From positions 253,809 to 317,808 of the forward strand of contig MGXT01000023.1 of the NCBI GenBank assembly GCA_001801465.1: 64,000 nucleotides of DNA. The letters are read 5' to 3'. Below, one piece after another: positions 1-7,922 of this stretch. The DNA comes from Gammaproteobacteria bacterium RIFCSPHIGHO2_12_FULL_35_23. Its GTDB lineage: Bacteria > Pseudomonadota > Gammaproteobacteria > UBA12402. Positions within the stretch are counted from its first letter, which is position 1; the number at the start of each line of letters is the position of its first letter. The position numbers were made by a program, and so were the translations under genes. Under the pieces are notes generated by a model, which was given only the letters and a program-made list of their open reading frames with translations, did not search any database and was not told the origin of the DNA.

Positions 1-122
1 ATTACTCCAATTACTTGACCTGCCATTGTCAGCACCTGACTATTCATTACTGTGTAAAAGACAAAATAATAACTATAAAAATGCCATCTAAGGAAATTTG
101 GTATGTCAAAATCCGAAAAAGT
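1..122 (-). CDS. possible N-terminal fragment of an MFS transporter, running off the window
   Basis: On the minus strand a frame stays open from a stop at 123-125 to the window edge. The only ATG is at 47. The translation has the look of a first transmembrane helix (YSYYFVFYTVMNSQVLTMAG), reminiscent of MFS exporters whose first helix ends in a 'QVLxxxxGxxV' pattern. No good ribosome binding site precedes the ATG, so the start may be damaged. This is chromosomal sequence outside the prophage. The call is tentative because only about 40 codons are visible. Confidence 0.22.
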
Positions 123-223
123 CTACTTAGTTAAATGATGTTGGTAGAAATCCGTTGTTTTGATTGATTTATTTGCGCAACAACGCGCCCCCTAAAACAC
201 ACGTAAATTCTTGATTTTATTGG

Positions 224-268
224 TGGGCCATGTAGGGATCGAACCTACGACCAATTGATTAAGAGTCA
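224..268. repeat. attL, 45-bp core
   Basis: This is identical over 45 bp to 38244-38288. It corresponds to the 3' part of a minus-strand tRNA-Lys, from the discriminator base through the T-arm to the anticodon. It lacks the 5' half, so it is the orphan side of the integration and is not a functional tRNA. Confidence 0.93.
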
Positions 269-453
269 GTTTTATAACTCGTTTTATCTACTTCACAACA
301 TACTACATAAATTTTATATTTCAATTATTTATCTCATAAATAATATCACGATAAATTTAATTGGTTGTCTAATATACATTTTTAAAATTCAAAAATTATC
401 TTTAAAAATCAATACATCAAATTTTTTTATTAGACGCCCAAAGGAAGTAATTT
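269..453. other. AT-rich left attachment arm without a gene
   Basis: This very AT-rich stretch lies between attL and the first small gene. It probably holds integrase/IHF arm sites and a rightward promoter, but I cannot define either with confidence. The frame open across it has no coding character. Confidence 0.4.
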
Positions 454-615
454 ATGGATAACAAAGAAACAGTAAATATACCACATCGAGACCACCTGAG
501 CCAATGCTGTAAAGCTATTTTAAAGGTCTGTGGCCATACGACTGTGTACTATGTTTGTACGGCTTGTGATAAGCCTAGCGATCTGTTGAGTTGGAAAAAA
601 GAGGAGAACAAATAA
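454..615 (+). CDS. small Cys/His-rich phage protein (53 aa)
   Basis: A strong AAGGAAG ribosome binding site (441-447) precedes ATG 454. The 53-residue product has a cysteine/histidine array (CC near residues 18-19, then C-x-H, then CTAC) that could bind one zinc ion. It is the first gene of a tightly packed rightward group, and its TAA overlaps the next ATG. I do not recognise the family. Small Zn-binding accessory proteins are common at phage genome ends. Confidence 0.6.
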   Translation: MDNKETVNIPHRDHLSQCCKAILKVCGHTTVYYVCTACDKPSDLLSWKKEENK

Positions 616-881
616 TGCCTTGTCATGATTATGGCTATTTAGAATGGCTTAATAAACAAAATGAAATAAAAAATACTAATGAAGAAATTAATGTAGATTT
701 TTCAGCGCTTCAAACATTGATTGAACAATTAAAATTTAGAAATAACTTATTAAGCCAATTTCTTTGTATCACTTTTAGCACATTAGAAAATATTTCTGGG
801 CATGAAAATATATTTAATGTTTTACCAAGGGATATCATTGAATGGTGGGCACATCATAAAAAATGTGAGGAAAACAAATGA
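615..881 (+). CDS. hypothetical phage protein (88 aa)
   Basis: I start it at ATG 615, which overlaps the preceding stop (TAATG) and follows a GAGGAG site at 601-606. The frame is open a little further upstream but without a comparable site. The product is 88 aa, begins MPCHDYGYLEWL, has a central helical region and ends in a Trp/His-rich 'EWWAHHKKC'. No family is recognised. Confidence 0.65.
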   Translation: MPCHDYGYLEWLNKQNEIKNTNEEINVDFSALQTLIEQLKFRNNLLSQFLCITFSTLENISGHENIFNVLPRDIIEWWAHHKKCEENK

Positions 882-1042
882 TGACTTTAAAAGACCTACA
901 AGATTTTATAGATGTACAAGCTGAAGATCCAAATTTATGGCTAATAATAGATCCTACTCCATCAGAGGCTTATTTGCAGAAGGCTTTGAGACAATTACAC
1001 ATGATAGTAGAAGATTTTATTGAGCAGGAAGAGAATAAATAA
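878..1042 (+). CDS. small acidic phage protein (54 aa)
   Basis: The gene begins with tandem ATGs at 878/881 overlapping the previous stop (ATGA), and a GAGGAAAAC site lies upstream. The product is acidic and mostly helical (MMTLKDLQDFIDVQ...EQEENK). The TAATG junction with the next gene indicates translational coupling. Function unknown. Confidence 0.55.
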   Translation: MMTLKDLQDFIDVQAEDPNLWLIIDPTPSEAYLQKALRQLHMIVEDFIEQEENK

Positions 1043-1215
1043 TGATCTGCAAACTCTGGCATCGATGGTTTTATTGGATAAAACTTTCTGAATGTGAAAC
1101 GCATGGAATTAGTAATGTTTTATTATGTCAGTTTTGTAAAGTTAAATGGAAGGGTAAATTTATTTGCTACAAATGCGATAGAGTATGGTGCAAGAATTTT
1201 TTAAAAGTAGATTAA
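1042..1215 (+). CDS. small zinc-ribbon-like phage protein (57 aa)
   Basis: The ATG overlaps the preceding stop (TAATG). The 57-aa basic product carries two CxxC knuckles, CQFC and CYKC, spaced about 13 residues apart and followed by a further Cys, as in zinc-ribbon proteins. It is also Trp-rich at the N-terminus. It may bind nucleic acid, but only the metal-binding pattern supports this. Confidence 0.55.
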   Translation: MICKLWHRWFYWIKLSECETHGISNVLLCQFCKVKWKGKFICYKCDRVWCKNFLKVD

Positions 1216-1482
1216 ATGACTGATAATATATGGATAAAATGTAGTGCTCGTCTTCCTCTTCGTAATAAACTTGTTAAAGTAAAAAGAGTTAATGGAGATA
1301 TTTTGTATGCTAGATTACAATCAAAGACCTATCCTTTTTGGGAAGTAGATACTTCTTTGCTAAAAAATAAAGAAATTGTTACATCCGCTATAAATTCTTA
1401 TATGGGAGAAATTTCTATGCCACTATCTATCACTATATATGATGTGATCGCCTGGAAAAAATGCAAAAAGGAGATTAAATGA
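1216..1482 (+). CDS. DUF551-like phage protein (88 aa)
   Basis: The ATG directly follows the previous TAA. The pattern 'WIKCSARLPLRNKLVKVK...ARL...FWEV...VIAWKK' fits the DUF551-type proteins common in phage accessory regions: W-I near the N-terminus, then LP, a beta segment, and a closing 'V.AW' strand. The role of that family is unknown. The product overlaps the next gene by 4 bases. Confidence 0.6.
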   Translation: MTDNIWIKCSARLPLRNKLVKVKRVNGDILYARLQSKTYPFWEVDTSLLKNKEIVTSAINSYMGEISMPLSITIYDVIAWKKCKKEIK

Positions 1483-1709
1483 TAAGAATATTCATAGCCA
1501 ACGAACAAGATGAAGCTGAAATACTTCATCAAGCCCCTAACATGCGATCTGCTTTATGGGAAATTAACAACCAATTAAGGAGGGTTCATAAATATGAGGA
1601 ATGCCCTACACATTTAAAAACACCCCAAGAAGCTTGGAATTATTTAAGTGAACACATACTAGAACTGTTTCATGAGATATTAAATGACGAAGGGGTTAAA
1701 TTGGAGTGA
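1479..1709 (+). CDS. hypothetical phage protein (76 aa)
   Basis: It starts in an ATGA overlap with the upstream gene, which ends in a GGAG-like site. The product begins with a beta strand (MIRIFIAN) and is otherwise helical and acidic. The next gene overlaps its stop. No family is recognised; coding is supported by the unbroken overlapping operon. Confidence 0.65.
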   Translation: MIRIFIANEQDEAEILHQAPNMRSALWEINNQLRRVHKYEECPTHLKTPQEAWNYLSEHILELFHEILNDEGVKLE

Positions 1710-2080
1710 CTAGAGAACTTAAATTTAGAAATTGGGATGGTAAAAAGTTCTATTATTTTGATATTAGAACCAATACTGATATTTTATTATCTCCTGAATG
1801 TTATAAATTTTATCCCCAGGAATACATCGGTCTTAAAGACAAAAATGGAAAGGAGATTTATGAAGGAGATATAGTAAAACGTACGTTTTACAAAGAACAC
1901 CTTTCAATATTTCTTATTAAATATGGTGTATTAAAGAATTGCGGCGACTGCTTTTCAGATAGTGGATTAGGATTTGATTTAAGTGGTGGAGAAGCAATTT
2001 GTGATGAAATTAATCCCAATGAATATGAAATTCTAGGAAGCATTTACGAAAACCCAGAGCTGATAAAGGATAACAAATGA
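1706..2080 (+). CDS. YopX-family phage protein
   Basis: The 124-aa product has the YopX signature: 'RELKFRNWDGKKF' at the start, 'YIGLKDKNGKEIYEGDIV' in the middle and 'YEILGSIYENPEL' near the end. The start is GTG at 1706, overlapping the previous stop by 4 bases. YopX proteins are beta-rich and widespread in prophages, with no firmly assigned function. It ends the first tightly coupled block. A 114-bp AT-rich gap follows. Confidence 0.9.
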   Translation: MTRELKFRNWDGKKFYYFDIRTNTDILLSPECYKFYPQEYIGLKDKNGKEIYEGDIVKRTFYKEHLSIFLIKYGVLKNCGDCFSDSGLGFDLSGGEAICDEINPNEYEILGSIYENPELIKDNK

Positions 2081-2194
2081 TTTGTTAAATATTACTTAAC
2101 CGCGTTCAATGTTAACAAATTGATAATTATGTAATATATTTTATTAATGTGTTAAATAATAAAACATAAAATGTTAATTGTTTTAGGATAACAA

Positions 2195-2422
2195 ATGAAA
2201 GTAGAAATAATATCTGTTTTTATTAAAAATGAGAACTTAGAATTTACTTATATTTATAATTATTTAACTGATAAAAATGTATCTATTGTAGATAAGGATG
2301 AAGAAAGTTTTTTAAAAAAATCTCTTAATAATTTAGGGCTGAAAGCTGATAAAAAGGAATTTTATAGTAGTGAAGATTTTAATTCTTGGCTAGACGAAAA
2401 CATAAAAAGGGATAACAAATGA
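2195..2422 (+). CDS. hypothetical protein, first of a duplicated pair (75 aa)
   Basis: An AGGATAACAA leader precedes the ATG. The product opens 'MKVEIISVFIKNENLEFTYI' and resembles the next gene's product in both length (75 aa) and pattern, indicating a tandem duplication. An AT-rich gap (2081-2194) upstream probably holds a promoter. No known domain is recognised. Confidence 0.6.
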   Translation: MKVEIISVFIKNENLEFTYIYNYLTDKNVSIVDKDEESFLKKSLNNLGLKADKKEFYSSEDFNSWLDENIKRDNK

Positions 2423-2646
2423 AAGTAGAAATCATAGAAGCCTATCTAACAGACGAGGATGTCGAAGTAATGTATGTTTATAATGAGGAAAATGATACCT
2501 CTTGTTGGATAAGTATGAATTGTGAGAAAAACAATAGTATAAAAATCGCTCTTAATAGAATTGGATTACAGAAATATACATTTAAAAATATGGTAGAAAT
2601 GCTTGCATTTATATCCTTTAAGGATCAATTACTGTCACCCGAGTAA
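2419..2646 (+). CDS. hypothetical protein, second of a duplicated pair (75 aa)
   Basis: It overlaps its upstream paralogue by 4 bases and repeats the same GGATAACAAATGAAAGTAGA start region. The product shares MKVEII, a following 'xVxYVYN' strand, and an 'I..LN.+GL' helix with its neighbour. Its last 29 bp overlap the convergent lysis gene at 2618-2824. Function unknown. Confidence 0.6.
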   Translation: MKVEIIEAYLTDEDVEVMYVYNEENDTSCWISMNCEKNNSIKIALNRIGLQKYTFKNMVEMLAFISFKDQLLSPE

Positions 2647-2824
2647 TTGCATCGAGTGTCTTGGTTAAACGATCAATTTTATCTTCTATGTTTTCTAGCT
2701 TACTATCCATTTCTGATTTAGAAACTAATTCATTCATTCTCTTATAAACAAATCCAATTAGAATACCAAACATAATGATCATAATCGTATCTGGCATGAG
2801 CGATAATAATTGAAAATAGGTCAT
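2618..2824 (-). CDS. small membrane protein with coiled coil, lysis cassette
   Basis: This 68-aa protein has one N-terminal transmembrane helix (DTIMIIMFGILIGFVY) followed by a heptad-rich coiled coil (SEMDSKLENIEDKIDRLTKT). Its ATG overlaps the holin stop (ATGA), so it is the last gene of the leftward late operon. An inner-membrane spanin-like or holin-accessory role is plausible from position and topology. No sequence match to a named spanin is claimed. Confidence 0.65.
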   Translation of the reverse strand: MTYFQLLSLMPDTIMIIMFGILIGFVYKRMNELVSKSEMDSKLENIEDKIDRLTKTLDAITRVTVIDP

Positions 2825-3246
2825 GAACGATCAGCCTTTAATAAGTTTTTCTTGTCATAGCTTCTGCTACCCACATAGCCTAGATAGCCGGCCCCAAATA
2901 AAGCCCATAGGCCTTCAGGAATGGCTTTAAGCCAGTTAGTCACACCTATCTCAATATTGCCTGCAATCGTTGGATTAAAGGCGTATATAATGCCCATAGG
3001 AATGGCGGCTAAAATCATAATGTAGATGACGTAGAGAAACGCGGGTCTCGCTCTGGAGGTCCATTTATCACTACTTTGCGCTTCTGCTACAATCATGTTC
3101 ATTTGAGCTTCAAGACGCTTTAATTCGCCTTGTTGCTCGAGGGTTAATAGCGCAAGTTTTGCCTTTTCCTGGTCTGCTTTATCAGGAAATACTCGCTCTA
3201 TTAATGTATTTCCTAATGTTAACAAAGGAGCGATAAAATTCAACAT
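2821..3246 (-). CDS. holin, GTA_holin_3TM type
   Basis: The 141-aa product has an amphipathic N-terminus, a charged helical stretch rich in Glu/Gln, the segment 'DKWTSRARPAFLYVIYIMI' and further hydrophobic helices ending 'LFGAGYLGYVGSRSYDK'. This matches the three-TM holin family found in gene transfer agents and Rickettsiales/Legionellales phages. Holins permeabilise the inner membrane so the endolysin can reach the wall. It overlaps the endolysin stop upstream and the small membrane gene downstream. Confidence 0.85.
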   Translation of the reverse strand: MLNFIAPLLTLGNTLIERVFPDKADQEKAKLALLTLEQQGELKRLEAQMNMIVAEAQSSDKWTSRARPAFLYVIYIMILAAIPMGIIYAFNPTIAGNIEIGVTNWLKAIPEGLWALFGAGYLGYVGSRSYDKKNLLKADRS

Positions 3247-3806
3247 ACTTTACTCTCCCAATACGCATAATCAATCGGCTTTAATTCTGGTAACACGCGT
3301 TTGCACCATCCTTTGATAGCCTTCTTATACAGCGTAGGATTTTTAGATTGTAGACTCAGATAATGGGTAAACTGAAATCCGTTGAGTGCCCCTAAAAGAT
3401 TGGCTTCATAATGTCTACAAACATCATTAATAGCATTAATAGAGTGAGATCCAATTATGCCATCTACTTTGAGATTGTAATCAAAGATATCATTTAAGGT
3501 ACGCTGGATTAAATTACCGGCAGTTATAGGACCCATATTAACCGCCGTATCAAATATTTCAGAAGCGATATACCAAGAGTTTATTTTTTCACAGCCCATT
3601 TTATTCCAAAAAGCTTTCCAATAAATATAAATAGCATCTTCTTTGGTAAGCTTTTCCACATCCTTATTAAACATGATAGCTACTTCTTCAGTAATACCAT
3701 ATTTGGTTTTACCCCCTGGGTCCCAGCTATGGTTAGAAAAATAACCCTCTTTAGCTAACGTATGGTCCACAGCATAAAGAAACGCCGGAGAATACTTTTC
3801 TGTCAT
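3240..3806 (-). CDS. endolysin, GH108 muramidase with C-terminal peptidoglycan-binding domain
   Basis: The 188-aa product carries the GH108 active-site signature: Glu20 in 'AKEGYF', then 'DPGGKTKYGIT' at residues 29-39. The later region (about 105-185), with 'VDGIIGSHSINAINDV', is the PG_binding_3-type domain. GH108 enzymes cleave the glycan backbone of peptidoglycan. It has no signal peptide, so release needs the adjacent holin. The ATG lies inside the 3' end of the VRR-NUC gene. Confidence 0.92.
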   Translation of the reverse strand: MTEKYSPAFLYAVDHTLAKEGYFSNHSWDPGGKTKYGITEEVAIMFNKDVEKLTKEDAIYIYWKAFWNKMGCEKINSWYIASEIFDTAVNMGPITAGNLIQRTLNDIFDYNLKVDGIIGSHSINAINDVCRHYEANLLGALNGFQFTHYLSLQSKNPTLYKKAIKGWCKRVLPELKPIDYAYWESKVC

Positions 3807-4071
3807 TTAAATACTCCTTGAGTGCAGCAATAGCCTCATCAACGCTATAACAAACATGCGTTGCATATCCCATTTCTCTCATGTTCTCACCAAATAACTT
3901 TTGCTCTTTCGTAAGCTTATTTTTCCCTGCTTTAAACTCGATCCAAAGCCCATGGTAACCACAAGAAGGAATAGCTACAAAGATGTCCCACACTCCTTTG
4001 GTAACACCTTGCGCTTTGAGCTTAACCGCTTCCCTGATTTGACGACGACCTCCGTTAGGAATAGCGAACAC
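3751..4071 (-). CDS. VRR-NUC domain nuclease
   Basis: The core is 'FAIPNGGRR...LKAQGVTKGVWDIFVA...GLWIEFKAGKNKLTKEQ', the VRR-NUC fold with the D-(x)n-ExK catalytic arrangement. The GTG start given here (4071) is too late: the same frame upstream encodes 'EAKHQQAFFEWLELHNALRP', which matches the family's N-terminal E/Q helix. That extension (open to 4176) has no ATG, GTG or TTG. It reaches back across the stop of the previous gene next to a run of nine A residues, so a CTG start, slippage or a homopolymer error is possible. VRR-NUC proteins are structure-dependent nucleases, here probably in DNA packaging or junction processing. Confidence 0.82.
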   Translation of the reverse strand: MFAIPNGGRRQIREAVKLKAQGVTKGVWDIFVAIPSCGYHGLWIEFKAGKNKLTKEQKLFGENMREMGYATHVCYSVDEAIAALKEYLNDRKVFSGVSLCCGPYVS

Positions 4072-4138
4072 AAAAGGTCTAAGGGCATTGTGTAATTCAA
4101 GCCATTCAAAAAACGCTTGCTGATGCTTAGCTTCGGTA

Positions 4139-4333
4139 TTACTTCTTTTTTTTTCGCATCTTTTTAAGAGTTTCAGCTAAATGCGCCTCTTTCGCTAATA
4201 ATTTGTTTTTACTATGGGTAGCTTTTTCCAGTTTTTTTGCCGGAATATTATCACCCTCTTTTACTTTTAATTTCTTTCTAAGTGCACCAGGTCTTTTTAT
4301 TGCATCCTGAATCCACTTCTTTTTCTCTGCCAT
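4139..4333 (-). CDS. small lysine-rich phage protein (64 aa)
   Basis: The product is very basic, beginning 'MAEKKKWIQDAIKRPGALRK' and ending in KMRKKKK. This small conserved protein type ('KWIQ.AIK.PGAL...GEKIPA.KL.KA') occurs in many phages between tail and lysis genes. Its function is not established; the charge suggests nucleic-acid contact. A run of nine A residues sits just before its TAA and touches the nuclease frame. Confidence 0.75.
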   Translation of the reverse strand: MAEKKKWIQDAIKRPGALRKKLKVKEGDNIPAKKLEKATHSKNKLLAKEAHLAETLKKMRKKKK

Positions 4334-4348
4334 TTTTTTACCCTCTTA

Positions 4349-5914
4349 TTAACCCTGTACCCATACACCGGTTGTTTCACAGGCCCAAATAGTGCCATCA
4401 CTCTTCATATTAAGTCTTAAACCAATTGTATTGGGGCTTTCAATATAAGCACCAGAAGAGGTGCCAGCATTCCAAATAACAGCGCCTGCTGTTAATACAC
4501 GAATCTCGCGAGGTGTGACTGCATCAGAGACAATAAAGCTATATTCTAGTCCTTGCGCAGCCGCAGGCAGTTGGAAATAAGTAGTAGCGCCAGCCCCGGC
4601 ATTTGTAAAAGTATAATTATTCTGAGCAGTACTAATCTCATAAGGAGAACCAACACCATTTGTCGCATTTTGATATTGCCCCAATGAACTTGGTGAAGTA
4701 GATGCAATTATGATAGTACCAGCACCTGGTGTAATTGTGATATTGTCGCCCGCTGTTAAAGTCGAAGCCACAGGATCTGCTCCAGTACTACCTATTAAAA
4801 CCTGGCCATTGGTTAAAGTAACACCAGTAATTGCACTCGTAGCTTGGCCTAACAAAATACCATGATTTGTGAGGGTTTCAGCCCCAGTTCCCCCTGCCGT
4901 TACAGCAATGGCTGTTGCATCCCAGGTACCACTTACAATAGTCCCACAGCGTGTAATATTATCTTGTACTGCAGTAGGCAATGTAGAAGAAATAGAAGGA
5001 ACACCAGAACCATTTGTAATTAAAGTACCATCATTACCACTTGTTAAACCGCTAATTGTATTAGTAGCCGATGAATAAAGGAGTTGGTTAGCTGTTGTGG
5101 TCGCAGGATAAGTGGCTGTTGACCAAGCAGGGGTTGTACTAGATCCAGACAATACTATTTGATTAGCCGTTGCAGTCCCGCTTAGAATGCCTAAAGCAGT
5201 TGCGCTACTGTAAACAATACCGCCATTACTGGCAACTAGTGAGGCATTTGTACCTCCATCTGCTAATGCAATATCTGTGCCACCAGCTCGATAAATATAA
5301 GCACCAGCTTTAGTCACACTATCTGATAAATTCATAGTAGGCGGATCACCTGCAGTTAATGTGCCAAAAATAGTATACGTTGCGCTATCAGTATTATAAG
5401 CTGTTAATAATAAGGTCGAGGCCAATGTGGTAGAGGTTGCAATATTACATCCTCCAGTAGATCCATTTAAAGAAGCTACATTAAAGAAATCAAAATCATT
5501 AACATCTAGATCAGCGCCCAAGGTTGGTGCTGGATCTTCTGATAAAGAACTTAAAATGGGCAACCCACCAGCACGTGTTACTGCGCCTGATAAATCAAAA
5601 GTAGGTGTGTTATTAGCTGTTAATGTACCAAACGTTGTATAAGAAGCACCATTGACATCATAGGCTTGTAATAAAAATGTATTACCCGCATTGACATCTG
5701 TTCTTATCCCTCCTCCAGTTGCCATTGTAAGAGAAGTTGGTTTTGTTATCGCACCCGTTAATGCCGACAATGTTGTAATAGCGCCACCCATATAAGTAGC
5801 TGCTTGTGACAACGTTTCTTTTTTTGTAATACCGCCTTGCACGACGGGAAATATATCAGTACCTGCTGCTGTGACAACGGCAGGAAGACCACTAATTGCT
5901 ACGGTATCTACCAT
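4349..5914 (-). CDS. tail fibre / receptor-binding protein (521 aa)
   Basis: The protein is Thr/Ser/Gly/Ala-rich, with repeated beta-strand units such as 'FGTLTANNTPTFDLSGAVTRAGG' (first 20 residues: FGTLTANNTPTFDLSGAVTR) near residues 85 and 180, and later 'T.NQ.L..S....I.GLT' units. The C-terminal ~110 residues (after SSLGQYQNATNG) form a compact beta domain ending in W, as in phage fibre tips. It lies downstream of the other fibre genes in the late operon. Host-recognition is inferred from composition and position. Confidence 0.75.
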   Translation of the reverse strand: MVDTVAISGLPAVVTAAGTDIFPVVQGGITKKETLSQAATYMGGAITTLSALTGAITKPTSLTMATGGGIRTDVNAGNTFLLQAYDVNGASYTTFGTLTANNTPTFDLSGAVTRAGGLPILSSLSEDPAPTLGADLDVNDFDFFNVASLNGSTGGCNIATSTTLASTLLLTAYNTDSATYTIFGTLTAGDPPTMNLSDSVTKAGAYIYRAGGTDIALADGGTNASLVASNGGIVYSSATALGILSGTATANQIVLSGSSTTPAWSTATYPATTTANQLLYSSATNTISGLTSGNDGTLITNGSGVPSISSTLPTAVQDNITRCGTIVSGTWDATAIAVTAGGTGAETLTNHGILLGQATSAITGVTLTNGQVLIGSTGADPVASTLTAGDNITITPGAGTIIIASTSPSSLGQYQNATNGVGSPYEISTAQNNYTFTNAGAGATTYFQLPAAAQGLEYSFIVSDAVTPREIRVLTAGAVIWNAGTSSGAYIESPNTIGLRLNMKSDGTIWACETTGVWVQG

Positions 5915-5918
5915 ATTT

Positions 5919-6101
5919 TTAACCTTCTGTTACTAAACTAATCCCACTTTCTGTGGTAATACTTAAACCATCTTCTGTAATAATAAGCAGCTGCGTTCCG
6001 GGTGCAGGCGGTAATCCATATTCATTATTTTCTGAATAGAAACTTGTGACTAATGGATTTGATCCACTTGTTATACCAGGCGCCCTAGGACTGGAAGACA
6101 T
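5919..6101 (-). CDS. small tail-associated protein (60 aa)
   Basis: I use the ATG at 6101 (MSSSPRAPGITSG), which overlaps the end of the preceding gene; the frame is open to 6110. The C-terminus contains a small repeat, 'ITEDGLSITTESGISLVTEG', typical of short beta repeats in fibre-associated proteins. The gap to the next fibre gene is only 4 bp. No named family. Confidence 0.55.
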   Translation of the reverse strand: MSSSPRAPGITSGSNPLVTSFYSENNEYGLPPAPGTQLLIITEDGLSITTESGISLVTEG

Positions 6102-6438
6102 ACATCTCAACTCCTAAATACGCTGTTGTATTTGCAGTAATAGCACTGACAACTGTTCCACCCGGAACTCTTCTTACCCCTGGATTTTGACAAGAAAAAG
6201 TAGCAGCAAAAGTATTTCCTGCAGGAAGCGCAGCCCCAGATGCAGCATCAAATGCTATCCAAATAGAAGCACCTGGTTCAATTGAAAAAACCAGGTCCCA
6301 TAGAAACCCACTATCACCGGGCACCGTAAAACTTGCTGCAACATTCGCATCAAGATTTACACTTACTATGTTCTCGCAAGGTAGTAATCCATAATTTACA
6401 TACCCGTTGATATCTCTTGTTAATATTGATTTAGTCAT
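6085..6438 (-). CDS. hypothetical virion/tail protein (117 aa)
   Basis: This is a beta-rich protein (VSVNLDANVAASFTVP, then WIAFDAASGAALPAG) of the type found next to phage fibres, where small domains decorate the fibre or particle. It lies between two fibre genes in the same direction with almost no spacing. Function is inferred only from context. Confidence 0.6.
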   Translation of the reverse strand: MTKSILTRDINGYVNYGLLPCENIVSVNLDANVAASFTVPGDSGFLWDLVFSIEPGASIWIAFDAASGAALPAGNTFAATFSCQNPGVRRVPGGTVVSAITANTTAYLGVEMYVFQS

Positions 6439-6453
6439 TATAAGCCCCTATCG

Positions 6454-7896
6454 TTAAGCAACCCGTTGTAATAAGCCAGAAATGACTATAGAACCCGCAG
6501 AATAATCGGCCGCCCCACCAGAATACTTAGCAACTAAGGCAACGCCTGCTGCTGTCGCAGTATTAATTGGTGCAGAAGCTGGAAATGGCAATGCAGCTGC
6601 AATACCCCAGCCATTGTTAGTCAAAGTTCCTAAACTTGCAGCCGGTATTACTGAATACTCTGTCGTGTTATCAGTAATTGATAATAATCTATCGCCGCCA
6701 CCGCCAGAGAAGTTAGTGCCGCCTGAGTTAATCCAAAGACCAGTAATAACATATTGTTTAGATCCACTCGATGCTAAGAGAGTTACGCTAGCGCCTGCAG
6801 CTAACGCAGCTGCTGTGACAGTAATATCAAATCTTACTAAATTCACATTCGCATCAGGGGTTGCAAAACTTGTATAAAGCACTCTATTGGCAACGACATC
6901 ACTGTCAATTGCTAAACCTGCAGTCCCACTTGCTGAAATCATATTACCGCTTACTAAGGCAGAAGGAGCAACCACAAAATTAGCAGTTGCTGCTGCTGGA
7001 TCTGGAATACTAATAATACTAGCTTGTCCCATAGCGACATTGGAGATAGTAGTAACAGTATCGCCAGTATTATTAACCGCTGTTAAAACTAAACTCCCTC
7101 TTGCTGCAGTTGCTGGATAAGAATAAACACTACCCGCAGCTCCACTAGAACCTGCTAATACGTTTCCTGCAACAACTTGTAAGTTATTCGCACCACCAGT
7201 AATGTTAATACCTGTTGAAATAGATTGTGTAGAAGCAGCGCTGGAAGTTAATACAAAGTTTGAAGTAGCAGCCCCTGGATCTGGGATAGAAATAGTGGAT
7301 GTTTGCCCCATTGCCGCATTAGAAATAGTTGTTACTGTATCACCAGTATTGGCAACGGCAGTAACAGCTAAACTACCTTTTAAGGCAGTCGCTGGAAAAG
7401 AGATAACTGAGCCAGCAGTGCCTGATAACCCTGCTTGTAAACTACCGCCATTAATAGCCGTTGCAGCATCATCATTCACAGTGCCAGCAGTATCAGAAAA
7501 CACAGCAATATGGTTAGCAATCACAGCAGCACTAGCCATAACTACTTTTGTTTTAGCAGCATTAGTTGGTGAATAACCTAAATCATCAAGCGATCCTTCT
7601 GTGCCTGTAAATACAGCAAAGTTTCCACTGACTACAGGAAGTACGACATTGCCGCTATTAGCAACCAAGCTAATATCGCTGCCAGAAATAGATACTTTAA
7701 AAATATCTGAATCATTGCTAGCGCCATAAGAACATTTTGCTAAATCATCCGCATAAAAAGAAAATCCTTCTTGCTTGAATTGATTAAGCCAACCAGTTGT
7801 TGTAATCGTTGCAAAAGAATCGGTTGTTTGAATACTGATAAGACGCGGTCTTACACCAACCTGTCCTGGGGTATCTAATTGTATACTTGTTGTCAT
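6454..7896 (-). CDS. tail fibre-like protein with internal tandem repeat (480 aa)
   Basis: Two copies of an ~85-residue unit lie in the middle third. Each contains 'GSxxSxPATAxxGSL', 'NTGDTVTTISN' and 'IPDPxAAT.NFV'. The C-terminal third, with 'GLWINSGGTNFSGGGGDRL' and a closing 'IVISGLLQRVA', looks like a separate beta domain. The repeated shaft plus terminal domain is typical of trimeric phage fibres. Repeat expansion or contraction could change fibre length. Confidence 0.7.
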   Translation of the reverse strand: MTTSIQLDTPGQVGVRPRLISIQTTDSFATITTTGWLNQFKQEGFSFYADDLAKCSYGASNDSDIFKVSISGSDISLVANSGNVVLPVVSGNFAVFTGTEGSLDDLGYSPTNAAKTKVVMASAAVIANHIAVFSDTAGTVNDDAATAINGGSLQAGLSGTAGSVISFPATALKGSLAVTAVANTGDTVTTISNAAMGQTSTISIPDPGAATSNFVLTSSAASTQSISTGINITGGANNLQVVAGNVLAGSSGAAGSVYSYPATAARGSLVLTAVNNTGDTVTTISNVAMGQASIISIPDPAAATANFVVAPSALVSGNMISASGTAGLAIDSDVVANRVLYTSFATPDANVNLVRFDITVTAAALAAGASVTLLASSGSKQYVITGLWINSGGTNFSGGGGDRLLSITDNTTEYSVIPAASLGTLTNNGWGIAAALPFPASAPINTATAAGVALVAKYSGGAADYSAGSIVISGLLQRVA

Positions 7897-7922
7897 TTTA
7901 TTTTCCTCTTTTATGTTTAAAA

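Noticed and set aside
90..140. Short plus-strand frame MSKSEKVYLVK after a good ribosome site at the left edge
   Set aside because: Only 11 codons and no similarity; probably chance or the remains of a gene.
224..268. tRNA at the left prophage end
   Set aside because: Only the 3' part is present; no D-arm or 5' acceptor strand follows. It is attL.
6614..7576. Long plus-strand open frames opposite the fibre genes
   Set aside because: They are antisense shadows created by the Ala/Thr/Val-rich codons of the minus-strand fibre genes, without ribosome sites or recognisable proteins.
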